A DNA stretch of 7,840 bases from CAIUKX01 sp964580965 (GTDB taxonomy: Bacteria > Bacteroidota > Bacteroidia > Flavobacteriales_D > Crocinitomicaceae). Location of the stretch: NCBI GenBank assembly GCA_964580965.1, contig CAZOLZ010000070.1, positions 1 to 7,840 on the forward strand, given 5' to 3'. Below are positions 6,738 through 7,840 of the stretch, in pieces; position 1 is the first letter of the stretch, and each line of letters begins with the position of its first letter. Both the position numbers and the translations under genes were made by a program. Below the pieces are notes generated by a model. It ran no database searches, was not told where the DNA came from, and saw only the letters and a list, made by a program, of their open reading frames with translations.

Positions 6738-7193
6738 GTGAATACATTAAGTTACAAAACCGTATCTGCAAACAAGGAAACTGCTAATAAACAGTGGTTT
6801 ATTGTTGATGCTGAGGGTCACACAGTTGGTCGCTTAGCAAGTAAGGTTGCGAAAATCATTCGCGGTAAGCACAAGGCTAATTTTACGCCTCATGCTGATT
6901 GTGGTGATAACGTAATCGTAATCAATGCTGAAAAAGTAAGTTTTTCAGGAAACAAGTTGGAGGACAAAGAATATGTTCGCTACACAGGTTATCCAGGAGG
7001 ACAAAGAATTACTACAGCAAAAGAAATGTTAGCGAAAAATCCAGAAAGATTGATCGAAAAAGCTGTAAAAGGAATGTTACCTAAAAACAAATTAGGTAAT
7101 CAATTATTTACAAACTTGAAAGTTTACAAAGGGTCTGAACACAAGCATGAAGCTCAAAACCCACAAGTATTTAACTTAGATACATTCAAATAA
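6738..7193 (+). CDS. rplM: 50S ribosomal protein L13 (uL13)
   Basis: L13 binds 23S rRNA early in assembly of the large subunit. The protein is 151 residues and opens with MNTLSYKTVSANK, matching the MDTLSYKT-type start common in Bacteroidota, so the GTG at 6738 is taken as the true start. The core has VDAEGHTVGRLAS at residues 23-35, a basic IRGKHKANFTPHADCGDNV stretch, and the L13 signature VKGMLPKNKLG at 110-120. A basic C-terminal extension follows (YKGSEHKHEAQNP), as usual in this phylum. It is the first gene after a strong promoter and lies one nucleotide before rpsI. A non-ATG start on a highly expressed gene may lower its initiation rate and is worth noting. Confidence 0.97.
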   Translation: MNTLSYKTVSANKETANKQWFIVDAEGHTVGRLASKVAKIIRGKHKANFTPHADCGDNVIVINAEKVSFSGNKLEDKEYVRYTGYPGGQRITTAKEMLAKNPERLIEKAVKGMLPKNKLGNQLFTNLKVYKGSEHKHEAQNPQVFNLDTFK

Positions 7194-7194
7194 C

Positions 7195-7581
7195 ATGGAA
7201 GTAGTTAACGCATTAGGTAGAAGAAAAACATCAGTTGCTAGAATATACATAACAAAAGGTAAAGGCAACATGAGTATCAATAAAAGAGATTATAAAGTTG
7301 CTTTACCAATTAGTACTTTACAATCTAAAATTGAAAGACCATTTGAATTAACAGATACTGTTGGACAGTATGATGTTAAAATTAACGTATATGGTGGAGG
7401 GATTAATGGTCAAGCTGAAGCAATTCGATTAGGTATTGCAAGAGCATTGGTTAAAATTTCTGATGAGTACAAACCATTATTAAAAGCTGAAGGTTTAATG
7501 ACACGTGATCCAAGAATGGTTGAACGTAAGAAACCAGGACAACCGAAAGCACGTAAGAAATTCCAATTCTCAAAACGTTAA
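7195..7581 (+). CDS. rpsI: 30S ribosomal protein S9 (uS9)
   Basis: S9 sits in the head of the small subunit; its C-terminal tail reaches the P-site tRNA. The protein is 128 residues, the normal length for this phylum. It shows the N-terminal NALGRRKTSVARIYI segment at residues 5-19 and the S9 signature GGGINGQAEAIRLGIARAL at 67-85. The basic tail KKPGQPKARKKFQFSKR ends in the conserved SKR that contacts tRNA. The ATG follows the rplM stop by one nucleotide, as is standard for the rplM-rpsI pair, so the two are co-transcribed and probably translated by reinitiating ribosomes. Confidence 0.97.
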   Translation: MEVVNALGRRKTSVARIYITKGKGNMSINKRDYKVALPISTLQSKIERPFELTDTVGQYDVKINVYGGGINGQAEAIRLGIARALVKISDEYKPLLKAEGLMTRDPRMVERKKPGQPKARKKFQFSKR

Positions 7582-7602
7582 TATATTTAAACAAATTTGG
7601 CG

Positions 7603-7675
7603 ATTGTTTAGTACCCAAGTTACAAGTACATTCGAAAGACCCTTGTTAACTGAATACTAAAGGAACGTAAACAAT
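7603..7675 (+). promoter_or_regulatory. Structured leader of rpsB with two competing helices
   Basis: The 107-bp rpsI-rpsB spacer can form a long hairpin. The outer stem pairs TTTAGTA (7607-7613) with TACTAAA (7655-7661). The inner stem pairs AGTTACAAG (7618-7626) with CTTGTTAACT (7642-7651), with one bulged T. The loop is about 15 nt. A second option pairs ATTGTTTA (7603-7610) with TAAACAAT (7668-7675), eight perfect pairs that share TTTA with the outer stem, so the two outer helices exclude each other. S2 is known to repress its own rpsB-tsf mRNA in E. coli through the leader, so a comparable role is a reasonable inference. No poly-T run follows the hairpin, which argues against a simple intrinsic terminator. 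Confidence 0.5.
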
Positions 7676-7688
7676 AAAATTAAGAAAA

Positions 7689-7840
7689 ATGTCAAAAATT
7701 TCATTCGATAGTTTATTAGAAGCAGGTACCCATTTTGGTCACCAAAAAAGAAAATGGAACCCGGCAATGGCGCCGTATATCTTTGAAGAGAAAAAAGGTA
7801 TCCACATCATTGATTTAAATAAGACAATAGCACATTTAGA
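7689..7840 (+). CDS. rpsB: 30S ribosomal protein S2 (uS2), N-terminal 50 residues, runs off right edge
   Basis: S2 is a late-assembling protein at the head-body junction of the small subunit; it binds near S1 or its equivalents. The 50 visible codons from ATG 7689 read MSKISFDSLLEAGTHFGHQK and continue with the conserved KWNPAMAPYIF and GIHIIDLNKT segments. The start of an S2 is unmistakable: LLEAGTHFGHQ followed by WNPKM-like and HIIDL motifs. A full protein would be about 250 residues, so roughly 200 lie outside the window, commonly followed by tsf (EF-Ts). The ATG has no close Shine-Dalgarno; an AAAGGAA sits about 24 nt upstream, next to the predicted hairpin, too far for normal use. Confidence 0.95.
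   Translation, partial: MSKISFDSLLEAGTHFGHQKRKWNPAMAPYIFEEKKGIHIIDLNKTIAHL

Noticed and set aside
7592..7599. CAAATTTG as a -7 element for a separate rpsB promoter
   Set aside because: It has one mismatch to TAnnTTTG, and no TTTG lies at the expected -33 distance.

Overview
The window looks like the chromosome of an AT-rich member of the Bacteroidota, probably the class Flavobacteriia or a close relative such as the Crocinitomicaceae-type Flavobacteriales. The evidence is a type IX secretion (T9SS) sortase/shuttle-like pair, few Shine-Dalgarno sites, a textbook Bacteroidota promoter (TTTG, 20-nt spacer, TACCTTTG) before rplM, and the ribosomal order rplM-rpsI-rpsB. The taxon is an inference from these traits; no 16S or species marker is present.

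Layout. Positions 1-3361 hold a leftward two-gene operon: a PorV-like outer-membrane barrel (porV2-type), overlapping by ATGA with a large C25-family cysteine peptidase (PorU2-type sortase). The peptidase runs off the left edge; its 745 visible residues include the catalytic His and Cys. A 147-bp divergent gap follows. Positions 3509-6628 hold a tight rightward cluster: phosphatidylserine synthase (pssA), PurS of purine synthesis (overlapping pssA by 11 bp), an uncharacterised membrane-anchored coiled-coil protein, a single-RRM RNA-binding protein and a crotonase-fold enzyme. From 6661 to the right edge lies the ribosomal protein operon: promoter, rplM (GTG start), rpsI, a structured rpsI-rpsB spacer and the first 50 codons of rpsB.

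How the parts fit. The porV2/porU2 pair would act at the outer membrane on secreted proteins. The pssA cluster mixes membrane lipid synthesis, nucleotide synthesis, an envelope protein of unknown role, RNA binding and acyl-CoA chemistry. It looks like a growth-linked housekeeping cluster rather than one pathway. The ribosomal genes are a normal growth-rate operon. No mobile element, CRISPR array, tRNA, rRNA or sign of recent transfer was seen, and no stretch over 300 bases lacks a gene.

Most of the window is ordinary core genome. The points most worth a second look are the rpsI-rpsB spacer, which can form two mutually exclusive helices; the porV2-porU2 order, which is reversed relative to the canonical porU-porV locus; the unknown coiled-coil envelope protein; and the crotonase that lacks one of the two hydratase glutamates.
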